From Geosiphon pyriformis (lineage: Eukaryota; Glomeromycota; Glomeromycetes; Archaeosporales; Geosiphonaceae): a stretch of DNA of 64,000 nucleotides. The number at the start of each line of letters is the position of its first letter. The first letter of the stretch is position 1. The notes under the pieces were generated by a model. The model searched no databases. It was not told the DNA's origin and saw nothing but the letters and a program-made list of their open reading frames with translations. The position numbers and the translations under genes are program-made. This document shows positions 1 through 9,698 of the stretch, one piece after another. The DNA is taken from the NCBI GenBank assembly GCA_016748015.1, contig JAAOMT010000586.1, forward strand, positions 372,001 to 436,000. The letters run 5' to 3'.

Positions 1-730
1 TCACTCCCAATTTATTAGCTTTTCCTGGTCATTGTTGGTTTCTCAGGTTTGGTCAGCATTCCAAGTAAGTTTTTTTTTTTGTTTTCCTTTTCCATTGTCA
101 TCCCAAAAGGGTATTGATGGTAATTTATTGTGGTTGCCTTCAGTTCATGACACTTAATAGGCTTTCCAGATGGGTTTTTTCTCTTCTTTCTCGAACTTAA
201 TAAGTGGTGCTAGCATGTTGATAGTCTTAAAATGACCACACATGGCAGGTACCTGTATGTGTTGGCTGTTCTGGCTAAGCTGTAGTTCCTGCATGTTCCA
301 GTCAAGCATGGCATTTGTTTTGACTAGCCAGTCATTACTAACTAATGCTTAATACTGCATAATTTCTATCACCAAAACTTTAATTGGGGTAATAATACTG
401 TTTACTTTAAAGGGAAAATCATCAATCTTACTGATAAGAGTTTTGGTCACTCCATTAGCCATTATTATTTTAGCACTGGCAGTATAATCAACTTGGTGAT
501 CTAATTGGTCCATAAGTTGTCATGTAATAATGCTGCCTATTAATCTGCTATCCAGGATTAATTTAATGGCCTGTCTATTGATTTTGGCATTAGTGTATAT
601 TGCTGTAATAGATTTTTCCTCAAGTACAGCTTTACTGAACAAAAAAATTTCTGACAGTCCTTCAATTTTGAAGGGAAATATAGTTGTGAGTAACTCATCT
701 TCCATGACAGTAGCTAGTGAGATGTTGTTG
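1..730 (-). pseudogene. Retropepsin-like aspartic protease region of Ty3/Gypsy pol (decayed)
   Basis: The clearest piece is the minus-strand stretch 960-520. It ends LILDSRLIGSIIT, which matches LILDSGLAGSIIT of the element at 33.7 kb. The catalytic D-S/T-G triad reads DSR here, so the flap and active-site geometry should be lost. Further downstream on the minus strand (below about 460) the post-protease linker can still be followed (DDFPFK, SNDWL, CGHF). Upstream is a proline/glutamine-poor linker towards gag. It would have cleaved the Gag-Pol polyprotein. Stops interrupt the frame, so no functional product is expected. Confidence 0.7.
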
Positions 731-1229
731 GTAGTAAGTGGTTGTGTTTGTTTGGTTTCCAAGTTGTGAGATGTAATGTCTTCTGAAGTTACTAGGAGAC
801 TTAAATAGTTCTGAGAACTCAGGTTTTGGGTGTATCTAGTTCCTGAACTTTGCTGGCGTGATCCTGATAGCTGGTTGAAGGAGCTGAGAATTGGTTGGTG
901 TACAACCATCACTGATTGCCAGTTTTGGGTGGTTTTCAATCTGGAATTTCTTGATGTCATCTGAGCTGGCAGTATTGAAATTGGTTGGGATTGATATATT
1001 ACTTAAGGCTGTGGCTGATAGATAGATTGGGACTGTAATTAATATATGATGGGTGTTGTTAACTGATAAATTAAAGCTTGATATACAAGTGATTAATAAA
1101 TTGGTTGTTGTGTTATTTAGGTGTAATGAAGTGAGTGTTGATTCTAATTTGAGTATTGATTCAGAGCTTTAAATCTGCAATTGGGGTTTCAATATTGGTT
1201 TTCTGATTATTGGTTTTCTATTCTTAATC

Positions 1230-2940
1230 TACAGTCAATTTTCAACTGTCCTGGTTTACCACAGTAGTGGCAAACACATGTCTCTTGCTGCCACTGTTGA
1301 TTGGTCACAGGTGATGAATGCAACTAATTCTGGAAACAATTTGCATTTCCTTGATTATTGTGTCATTGTAGAGGTTAATAAATTGCTTGATTGTTAACTA
1401 AGTACCCTTTTAATTTTTTGTCAATAGAATCACTGAATTGTTTCAGCTTAAAATCCAATTTAAATGATCCATTTATTACTAGGTTGATGGCTTAAACATG
1501 ATTAGCTTTGAGTTCAGTGAATTTGAAATCCCATACATTGGTAACTGTGTCTTGGAGAGTTTGTGGGTGCATTGGACATATGCATTAGAGGATGCTACTG
1601 TGCAGTCTATGGATAAACTGGTTTAGAATCTGTGATGCCATAAAATAGTCAACTTGAATTACTTGAATCTGGTGCAAGTTCCTGTGGAAACATTCCAAGT
1701 AAGTGGTAACTGCTTCAGTTTCTTTCTGTTTGATTGTGGTAAAGGTGTTGGCTAGACAATTAATACTGTTATTATTACTGAAATATCCCAAGAATGCAAT
1801 TTTAAATTTCTGGAATGTTTAAAGTTTGGCAGCTAAACTTTGATACCACAAGTCGGCAGTATTCTGTAAGAAATAGGAGTGCTCTGGCGTCATTCCATCC
1901 ATTGGCTGTAATGGCTTTTTCCACATCATTTAGCCACACTTGTGTATTGTCTTTTTCACCTGTGAATTTCTCAAGTTTTATTATTAGGGTGTAGACTATT
2001 GGATCTATGTTTGGTGGTTGTGGTAGTTGAAAGGGTAGTGGTTGAAATAGTATTGGCAGCTGTTAAAGTTGTTCAGCAATCAGATTAATTGGTTGTTGAT
2101 TAATAATGATTTCTAAAAATAAGTTTTCCTGATTAATTAACTCGAAGTTCAGATTATTTGGAGTTTGCTGGATTTAAATATTTGGGGTTTCAACTTCTGG
2201 ATTTTCTGTGATCGGTTTTTGATAATTAAATTCCTGATCCTCTTCTTTTTCTTTTGATGCTGTTATCTTTTAGAGACTTGTAGTTCCGAAATTTGGTTGA
2301 GGTGGCAGTGATCAGAATTCTGATGGTATTGGGAATCACAATTTAAATCCTTCAAAGTAATTGCTGTAAGTTCTTAATAATTCTGCTTTTTTTTGTTTAC
2401 TTTGAAATAGAAGTTGTCCAAATGTTGATGTTGTATTTGATGTGGATGCACCTGGTAATGTGATGTTAATGGTACTACTGAGTGTGTGATAGTATAATGG
2501 ATATAGTGGTAATTCAATTCTTTGTTTCTTCCATGTTGGTAATTGTATTCCTCTTGGTGTTACTGCTGGTGTTTGTAATTTTTTTTACCCTTATCTGTGT
2601 AGGTAATGGGAAATTGTTGTTGAGTGTATTTTTTAATTTTTTGATTAATTTTTCTAATAATTGGTGTGAAACTGTAATTTCGTGGTAAGCTGGTGTGTTG
2701 GATTAATTCTGTATAAAAATTTTCTCTTGCTGATTCAATGTTAACTGGTCTTCCTAGAAAATTCATAATTTTCTCATTGACATAAAAGTTGAAGGCTGAT
2801 TCTGTTGAATAATGGTTGTTGGTTAAGCCCAATTGTTGGCTGTATTATTGAAATAAGGATTTAGCAAATCCTAAATGGTTTGACCCTATGATTTCTGATT
2901 CTGTTACTTTTGGATAGTTGTTGTTGGTATGGATTCTCTG
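1230..2940 (-). pseudogene. Gag of Ty3/Gypsy-like element (decayed)
   Basis: The minus strand contains a degenerate capsid/nucleocapsid reading. A start-proximal segment (2832-2560) resembles the N-terminal gag of the 31.7 kb element: both run through an NYL/NFL hydrophobic stretch, then a segment N-I-x-S/E-I/A-R. Near 1250-1290 the nucleocapsid knuckle reads CHYCGKPGQLKIDC, where the zinc-binding histidine has become glutamine. A capsid-like stretch with YFMASQILNQFI lies at 1585-1791. Gag would package the element RNA; this copy is broken by several stops and frame changes. Confidence 0.65.
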
Positions 2941-2957
2941 TAAGATTATACTTTATA

Positions 2958-2969
2958 GAGAGCACCAAA
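2958..2969 (-). promoter_or_regulatory. Primer-binding site of the minus-strand Gypsy element
   Basis: Directly inside the LTR edge the minus strand reads TTTGGTGCTCTC, the same sequence as at the equivalent place in the 30.7 kb element. It begins with TGG, as expected for pairing with a tRNA 3' CCA end. The matching tRNA is not identified here. Confidence 0.65.
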
Positions 2970-3811
2970 TATTACAAATAATTATTTGAAGTCTCAAAGC
3001 AAATAACAAATCTGTAACTTGGTGCTTGATTAATATTTTGCCATTAGTATCTGAAGATTTGGTTGATCTGAAGATTTTGTTGTAAAGTTCTTTGTATAAT
3101 AGACAGAGATTCAATAGTTGTTTCAGTAGCCTCCTGGAATCACAATTCTGTCAAATTTTTTTCTTAGCGTAGTGGCTGGTAATTCTCCTAATAAGCTATT
3201 CTCAAATCTATAAGTGTTCTATCCTTGTTTCACAGGTCTTTTACCAGTCTTTATGACATCTGTAATTCAGTGCTTAATTTTTAATCGATTAGTAAACCCA
3301 AAAAATAACAAAAAAAAAATAGAAAAACAAAAGAAAATAAAGAAATAAGTGAAAGCAATTGCAAGTTAGTATTTCATCAATAGCTGTGATCAAAAGCTAT
3401 TGTTCCAGTATGGTTAAGTATCAATTATTATTAACATAAAGTGTTGATAGTGGGGAGTGAATTGGAGATATTAAATAATTATTTATTGATATTGGTGATG
3501 TAAAAGGTTGCTTAGATCAAATCTAAACTGGAAGGTCTGTCTTTTCTATTTCTAACTCTACTGCTATATATACATAATTGAGATTCCTCAATTCCTTAAT
3601 TCTTCACACCAAAAATTTTGGAATTCCTGGAATCTTGCAATTTCTTTGAGAAGAATTCTGGAATTCTGCAATTCCTTATATGAGAATCCTGAAATTCTTG
3701 AAATCCTGCAATTCCTCAGAGAGGAATTCTGGAATTCCATATTTACTACAGTTACTTCTAATTGGCTAATTTATATGCTAATATACTTCCTATATTCTAT
3801 GAATAACAACA
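2970..3811 (-). repeat. 5' LTR of minus-strand Gypsy element
   Basis: On the minus strand it starts near TGTTGTTATTC and ends TTGTAATA just before the primer-binding site. It aligns over most of its length, in reverse, with 7524-8437 and with 59592-60389. Shared blocks include the A-rich run near 3300-3340 beside TTAGTAAAC, the AGCTATTG segment near 3390, and AACATAAAGTGTTGATA. The U3 side (3600-3740) holds an array of GAATTC/GGAATTCC-type palindromic units. The ends are set by comparing the three copies and may be off by a few bases. Confidence 0.8.
3604..3741. repeat. GAATTC-palindrome tandem array inside LTR U3
   Basis: Repeated units built on GAATTCTGGAATTC and TGCAATTCC recur at spacings of roughly 31-40 bp. 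Most half-sites are self-complementary. A decayed version lies in the plus-strand LTR at about 7600-7700 (AATTCCAAAATTC, AATTTCAAAATTCC). Position just inside the LTR start suggests a U3 regulatory or structural role, which is inference. Confidence 0.6.
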
Positions 3812-6660
3812 TATCAGTCAAGAAATATAAGTACATTAAAATTTCCATCTATAATACAACTGAAGACACCATTAAAATACCAAATAGAACTACCATCAGA
3901 TATTTAAGCACTAAAGTTGAGAACCAATTACCAAACACTATTCCAAATTTTCTACAGCTTTGTGAATATGTGGATATTATATTATAAACAATATACAAAT
4001 GAGAAAAATATTATTTGCTCCAACCAAAACAATTAAACCAAATGAATTTAGGAAACTTAGACCCATTTCAATGTATGTGGCTTAAAATATTACTCAACAA
4101 TTTTACCAACATTTTTACCAGTAAAAATAAATTTGGAAGAACTAATATTATCTAGCATTAAATTAAAACTGGAGATGCTATGTCAATCAAACAATAAGCA
4201 TACCAAATACCACTAGCAAGTTATGAAATCATCCAACAGAATGTTGAATAACAGGTTAATTCAACCATCAATAAGTCCATGATTATTACCAGTGGTACTA
4301 GTTTGAAAAAAGAATAAAAAAATCTGCTTTTGTGTGGATTACAGAAAACTCAACAGTGTTACTCAAAGAGACAGCTATTTAACTCCATGAATTCAAGAAT
4401 TATTTAATGTATTTGGAAGAAAGAAATAGTTCTTAACATTGGATCTAAACAATGATTATTGACAAGTAGCCATAAACTTAGCCAATAAAAAAAAACCAGC
4501 ATTTATTACCAAAAAAAAGAACTTTGAATTTGACATTATGCCATTTGGCTTAATGAATACTCTAGCTATCTTTCAATGACTAATGAAAATTATCTATACA
4601 GAATTACTATGAAAATCAGTAGTAATCTATTTGGATAACACCAATGTATTTTCCAAAACATTTGATAACCATTTTTACTATTTGCAACAAGTGTTTGAAA
4701 AACTAAAGAGAGCTGGATTGAAACTAAATACAAATAAGTGCTTTTTTGGCAAAACAGAACTGAAATTTTTGGAACATGTTATGAACAAAAATGGCATCAA
4801 AACAGATTCAGAAAAGATTAAGATAATCAAAAACTTTCTAGTATCAACAAATCTTATAGAATTAAGAACATTTTTGGGATTCACTAGATACTATTGCCAC
4901 TTTATCCAAAATTTCTTCAAACTGGCTTAATTATTTCATTAGCTCCAAGCTAAAGACACCAAATATAAATAGATTGAAAAGCAGCAAAAAGCTTTCAACA
5001 TATTAAGGAGAAAGCTTATCTAAGTTCCAGTACTGATCTATTCAAATCACAACAAGTCATTTATCATTACCACTAATGTATTAGATCAAGCATTAGGAGC
5101 TATATTGTTTTAAAGAAAACCAGATAGAAAAAAACACTTAGTAATATATGCCAGCTGAAAAAAACTATGGAACTTCAGCACTAAAACATTTGGCTATCTA
5201 TTAGGCTGTTATAAAATGGAAAAAATATTTAAGTTAAAAGTTTAATGTGTACACTGATCACAAAGAATTGACATTAATTCAGAAGCAAAAATTTGGAGAT
5301 AACTGTCATACAAGATAAAAAATAGAACTATTACTATTCAATTATACAGTATATTATAAAAGGGAAAAAAAACGGAAATATTGACAGTTTGTTATAAATA
5401 AAACAAATCTAAGAATATTTCAACCCAAAAATATAACAAAAAATGAACACACAAAAATATTAACAACTCTGATATTTTATCAATACTCAATAGTTCAAGA
5501 AAAAATTATCTTAAAAAGAACAAAATAACATAAAACAGCAAACAAAATATTTTATCACTTATCAAAATATATTATACTAAAAAAACAAAAAAGACCCAGA
5601 TTAGCCACTCAGAGTAATTACAGAACCAGAGAAAAAAACAATACTATTTAATATGCACATAGATCTAACAGCAGAATATTTTCATAGAAAAAACCAGAAA
5701 AAGATATTATTGGCCATCTATATATCTAGATATTATTTAATATGTTCAAAATTGTAATGTTTGTTAAAAAAGAGAAGAAACAAAATTCAATGAACCATTA
5801 AGACCAATTAAAGTGAAACAATCATTTAATCAAATTGGAATTAACTTAATTAGACCATTAATAATAACCAGTAGAAGCAATTGTTATATAGCAGTAACCA
5901 TAAATTATCTCACAAAATGGCCAGAAACAAAAGCAATTCAAAGAGCAGATGCAGAATCCATAGCCAAATTTATTCATCAAGATTTGATTTGTTGACATGG
6001 ATGTCCAAAAAAATTATTATGAGATCAAAAAACTTACTTTGTAAACAGAATGCTAATCAAATTAAGTTAAAAATTTGAAATTAAAAAACCATTATTATTA
6101 CCATATCATCTACAAACAAATGGCTTAGTCAAAAAGTTCAACAAAACATTGTATGAAGCAATAGTTAAGATCAGCCAAAAAAACCAAGATAAATAGGATT
6201 TGTTTATACCATTAATATTATTTGCTTATCAAACAATGAAACAAAATATTATATAAGCAATACTATTTGAATTTGTTTATGGTAGAATAGCAATATTACC
6301 AGTAAAAATAGATATTAAAACATATCCAATAGAACCAATAACAGAAGCTAACTTTCAAAAAACATTGCTAAAAAGAACATATAAGTTAATAAAAACTTTG
6401 GAAAACAAAAGATAAAGAGCAGTTAACAATATTTAAAAGTCACAAAAAAAACAACATAATAATTAATTACTAAATAAACTAGTTAAATTTAAAATTAAAA
6501 ACAAAGTACTCTTACATTGTACTAAAGTAGAAAAACAATAGAGTGGAAAATTTGATTTTAAATAGAACAAACTATTTTACATTGAAAAGATTCTAGAAAA
6601 TAGAGCTTATAAACTAAAATAGGTTAACAAAATCTTAACTAAAGCAGTATATAAAGATCA
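3812..6660 (+). pseudogene. Pol of Ty3/Gypsy-like element: RT, RNase H, integrase (decayed)
   Basis: The start reads KISIYNTTEDTIKIPNRTT, a linker between dUTPase and RT. RT is seen at about 4260-4930, with YLDN in place of the usual YLDD/YIDD, then KAGLKLN-like RAGLKLN, KCFFGKTELKFL and LRTFLGFTRYYCHF. RNase H traces follow at 5000-5290. Integrase runs 5640-6560, with the DDE-core start at GINLIRPLI, NYLTKWPETKAIQRADAES, and NGLVKKFNKTL, where the usual catalytic Glu is Lys. These match the copy at 36-38.5 kb block by block. Stops at former Gln and Trp codons and several indels kill every frame. Confidence 0.75.
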
Positions 6661-7510
6661 ACTGAAACCATATTACAATATAGCATTATTATTTACCAAT
6701 AATATTTCACAACTGAGAGTACAAAGAATACTAGTTAAACTGGATAAGATTCTATGAAATTTAGAACCAATTATTATCATTAAAACAAATATGTTAAATT
6801 GAGCTACCAAAACAGTATATAAGAAACCAATACATATAACAAAAACAACAAAAAAAATAAGAATCACTAATAACATTTACTTACTTACACAACAATTATT
6901 ACAACTAATTCAACAACAGGAATCAAGTCTGGAAATCACTATCAATAAACACATAATACAATACAAAGACAAAATAATAAAACAAAAAAACCAAACCAAA
7001 GAGTGATATTTCAAATACCATATTTCGAAGAATATGATAGATAAAATAATAAAAAAGATATAAAAGACATTCAAAAATCCAAAAATATCAATACCAGAAA
7101 AAGAATTGATTTTAAAAAATTAAAACCAATGAATACAACAAAATCTAAAAAACTTTTGTTATTATCAGTTGAAATAATAATTAAGTATTGAAAACTTATA
7201 TACTGACAAAACAAAAAAAAAATTTGATCCAACTTAACTATAACAAATTAAATAACTTGTCAGAAAAAACAATTTATTCACATATACAAGAGCTATTTAC
7301 TGACTATAGATGAGATTTCAAGACAGACCAAAAATATTACTACATTCAACAATAAATATAATAACCATTAATTAATTAGGAAAATTAACCAATGTTCAAT
7401 TTAAAAAATTGCAAATAAAAATCACAAAAACAATTCTGGAGAAGGAAGTTATAAAGTTAATTCAAGAAAAAAATCTAGAAAGTTTGGAAAATTTCAACAG
7501 AGCTTAATAT
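6661..7510 (+). other. Post-integrase region of Gypsy element, possible relic 3' ORF
   Basis: About 0.85 kb separates the integrase end from the polypurine tract. Short plus-strand stretches look protein-like (for example MRFQDRPKILLHSTINI near 7310 and KKLQIKITKTILEKEV near 7410), but stops break them. The intact cousin at 30.7-40.5 kb has an ORF in the same place, though I see no clear sequence match between the two. Confidence 0.35.
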
Positions 7511-7523
7511 TAAAAAGAAAAGA
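7511..7523 (+). promoter_or_regulatory. Polypurine tract before 3' LTR
   Basis: An uninterrupted purine run, AAAAAGAAAAGAA after a T, sits directly before the inferred LTR start at 7524. That is the place expected for plus-strand priming in LTR retrotransposons. Confidence 0.5.
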
Positions 7524-8437
7524 ATACTATTATTCATAAAAATTAAGATTATTATATAATTAAAGAAATAGCCAATCAGAAGTAGGCATAATAACAGAAA
7601 AATTCCAAAATTCTTTTAAAAAAATTGTAGAATTCTAGAATCCCAGAATTTTTGGATTCTTCATAAAAAATTGCAGAATTTCAAAATTCCAGAAATCTTG
7701 TATAATACCAACTATATATATATAGCAATAATATTAGAAGCAAAAAAAATATTTGGTTTAGTTTTAATTTAGTATTTTTTTTTATCTATTAATTAACTCT
7801 CACTTTATGAATAGTTACTGTCAACCAAAGTGAATTCATTAACAAATATCAAATAAAACATACTTATTATCATCTAATCCATGTTATTATTGTTTGATTG
7901 AAAATTTTTGTCATTTTTTATTATTAACATAGAGTGTTAATAACATCCAATACTTAACCATGCTAGAACAATAGCTTTTAATTATAGCTATTGACAAAAT
8001 ACTAATCTTTTATTTTCTTATTTTTTCTTTATTTTTTTTCTTATTTGTTTCTTTGTTGTTTACTAATTGATTAAAAGATTAACATATGGAATACTGACAT
8101 CAGAAATAGCATTGTTAAAAGACCCAGAAATAAGGGTAGACATTCAGAATTAAAGATAGCTTATCAAAAAATACCAGCCACTAAACTGAGAAAAAAATTG
8201 ATAAAAAAAACTTTTAGAAAGCTATAAACACCAAAACATACTAACTTAAAGATTGAAAAAGAAACTAAAAACATCACAAAAAAATATTACTATTAAATTT
8301 CTGTTTATTATACAAAAGACTCAACCAAAATCTTCAAATCTTGAAAACCTTTAGAGATTACCAATACCATTTAGTTATTGAGTACCAAGTTACAAATTTG
8401 TTATTTGTTTCTATATTCCAAATAATCATTTGTAATA
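7524..8437 (+). repeat. 3' LTR of plus-strand Gypsy element
   Basis: Reverse-complement relationship to 2970-3811. It begins TACTATTATTCAT (transition-decayed TGTTGTTATTCAT) and ends TTTGTAATA at 8437. Shared internal blocks include TTATTAACATAGAGTGTTAA, CATGCTAGAACAATAGC and GTTTACTAATTGATTAA. It is paired with no visible 5' LTR of its own, since the 5' half of the element is missing. Confidence 0.8.
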
Positions 8438-9140
8438 ATACTATACCAAAAAAACAATTTTTACAAATAAATATGATTTTATAAGAGCTTAATTCTAAAA
8501 AAAAGAAATAATATTACTTAAATAAAAAAAAAATCCAAAAAATATTGAAAAAATGTGATTAAAAAATATAATAACATAGAAAAACATAATAACATAAAAT
8601 AATACAGAATAACATATTATAACTCAAAATAACACGAGATAACACAATAACATGAAATAGCACAAAATAATTAATTTTAATTATAGTATAAAAAAATAAA
8701 GCAACAACAAAAATGGCAAACAATAATTAATAATAATAAACAATTAAAAAACAATCTTGTAAAACTAGAAATATGTATAAAAACAAGTAATTTTAACAGT
8801 AAAAAAAGAACAAACAAAGAAAATAGTCAAATAAAAAATATATTCTTTACCTATATTTATAAGATTCACTTTATCTATATATATCTATATTACTTTAAAT
8901 AAAAAAAATATTTGAAACTAAAAATTACTTATTCATAATCTCCAAATCTTGTATTTAAATCAAATTACTTATTTTCTTATTTTTGTTCTTGGCCAGATGC
9001 TCTTAGTATAGAAATGTCTTGAACAAATAACAACTTGAACTAATTACTCTTGATTATATCAATTAATAATACTAATTTTTTTTTTAATTTTTAATTTTTT
9101 TTATTTACTTATGGAGCAGCAACATAAAAAAATTAACTGT
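8438..9140. other. AT-rich sequence without a recognisable gene; degenerate minisatellite
   Basis: No coding frame can be supported. Between about 8565 and 8690 a loose tandem repeat of AATAACATAAAAT-like units of roughly 10-11 bp occurs (AATAACATAG, AATAACATAA, AATAACACGAG, ATAACACAAT). The remainder is A/T homopolymer-rich. Confidence 0.5.
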
Positions 9141-9567
9141 TTGGAAATAAACTTTGTAATAGTCTAATAAAAAAGGAAAGTTTTTCTTAAGATTGAATAT
9201 TAATATTATCTTATTAGCTTATTAAAAAAACAAAAAAATACCACCAGATTTTAATAACTGCACTTAACTAGCTTAAAGAAAATAGCTTACATATACAAAT
9301 TGTAATACTATAAATCATATCTTTGTGTCTTATAACTAAAAAAACTCTATAGATAAAACTAATAAAAAATCTTCAAAGACTAATACCAACCAACTTATCT
9401 TAAGTATCCAAAATAAAAGTTTATAAGCTCTTATTATCTAAATTTAAAGCACCAAACATTACCACAATATTCTATTAAATTTATCTATAATAACATTAAA
9501 TTTATTGTATATTAGAGAAATTCTATTAAATATGATTTTAAAAAGAATTTTTCAAGCTATTTTAATT
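9141..9567 (-). pseudogene. LINE C, reverse-transcriptase fragment left of LINE A
   Basis: The plus-strand text at 9380-9565 aligns base by base, with many C-to-T changes, to the RT region of LINE B at about 51.1-51.26 kb. One example is ACATTAAATTTATTGTA against ACATCAAACTTACTGTA; another is TTTTTCAAGCTATTTTAATT against ATTTTGCAAGCCATCTCAATC. The alignment resumes at 16351 on the other side of LINE A, so this is the 3' part of an older LINE cut in two. It is non-coding now. Confidence 0.7.
9557..9567 (+). repeat. Target-site duplication, left copy, of LINE A
   Basis: CTATTTTAATT occurs here, directly before the poly-T (minus-strand poly-A) end of LINE A, and again at 16340-16350 directly after its 5' end. 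Removing LINE A and one copy restores continuous homology of LINE C to LINE B. Confidence 0.85.
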
Positions 9568-9577
9568 TTTTTTTTTT

Positions 9578-9698
9578 ATTGCTTAACGAGTGAGGTCCAA
9601 ACACTACCTAGCACTATACATCAAGGAATTGATCCAAACTAGGCATAAATCATGCACTTTCTACACGTGATCAGCCACTTGGGCCGATCAGAACAACA
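9578..9698 (-). other. LINE A 3' UTR (tail shared by all LINE copies here)
   Basis: This stretch, including GCTTAACGAGTGAGGTCC and ACACTACCTAGCACTATACA, is recognisable at 17251-17446, 48215-48336, about 29240-29400 (all minus orientation) and 57853-57985, 57988-58085 and 60390-60490 (plus). Conservation of the 3' end across copies fits recognition by the element's own reverse transcriptase. Confidence 0.8.

Larger units (their letters stand above)
1..3811 (-). mobile_element. Ty3/Gypsy-like LTR retrotransposon, partial (5' LTR, gag and protease part)
   Basis: Read on the minus strand this is a 5' LTR (3811 to 2970), a primer-binding site, a decayed gag and a retropepsin-like protease; the rest of pol lies beyond the left edge of the window. 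The gag and protease parts resemble, in the same order, those of the better preserved element at 30680-40534. The minus-strand phrase DDFPFK, followed later by SNDWL and CGHFKT, matches DDFPFS, RNDWL and CGIF there. Its 5' LTR edge abuts the pol region of a related element in opposite orientation, so this element probably inserted into that one. Many stops and frameshifts make it inactive. Confidence 0.8.
3812..8437 (+). mobile_element. Ty3/Gypsy-like LTR retrotransposon, 3' half (pol plus 3' LTR)
   Basis: From 3812 the plus strand enters the end of the dUTPase-RT linker of a Gypsy pol and continues through RT, RNase H and integrase, then about 0.8 kb of post-integrase sequence, a purine-rich tract and a 3' LTR. 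The 5' half (LTR, gag, protease) is absent because the oppositely oriented element ends exactly at 3811. The two elements belong to one LTR family. Frame is lost many times and the copy is AT-drifted. Confidence 0.8.

Noticed and set aside
3646-3987. Plus-strand 113-codon open frame as a gene
   Set aside because: It is a chimera: the first half is LTR sequence of the minus-strand element, the second half the dUTPase-RT linker of the plus-strand element.
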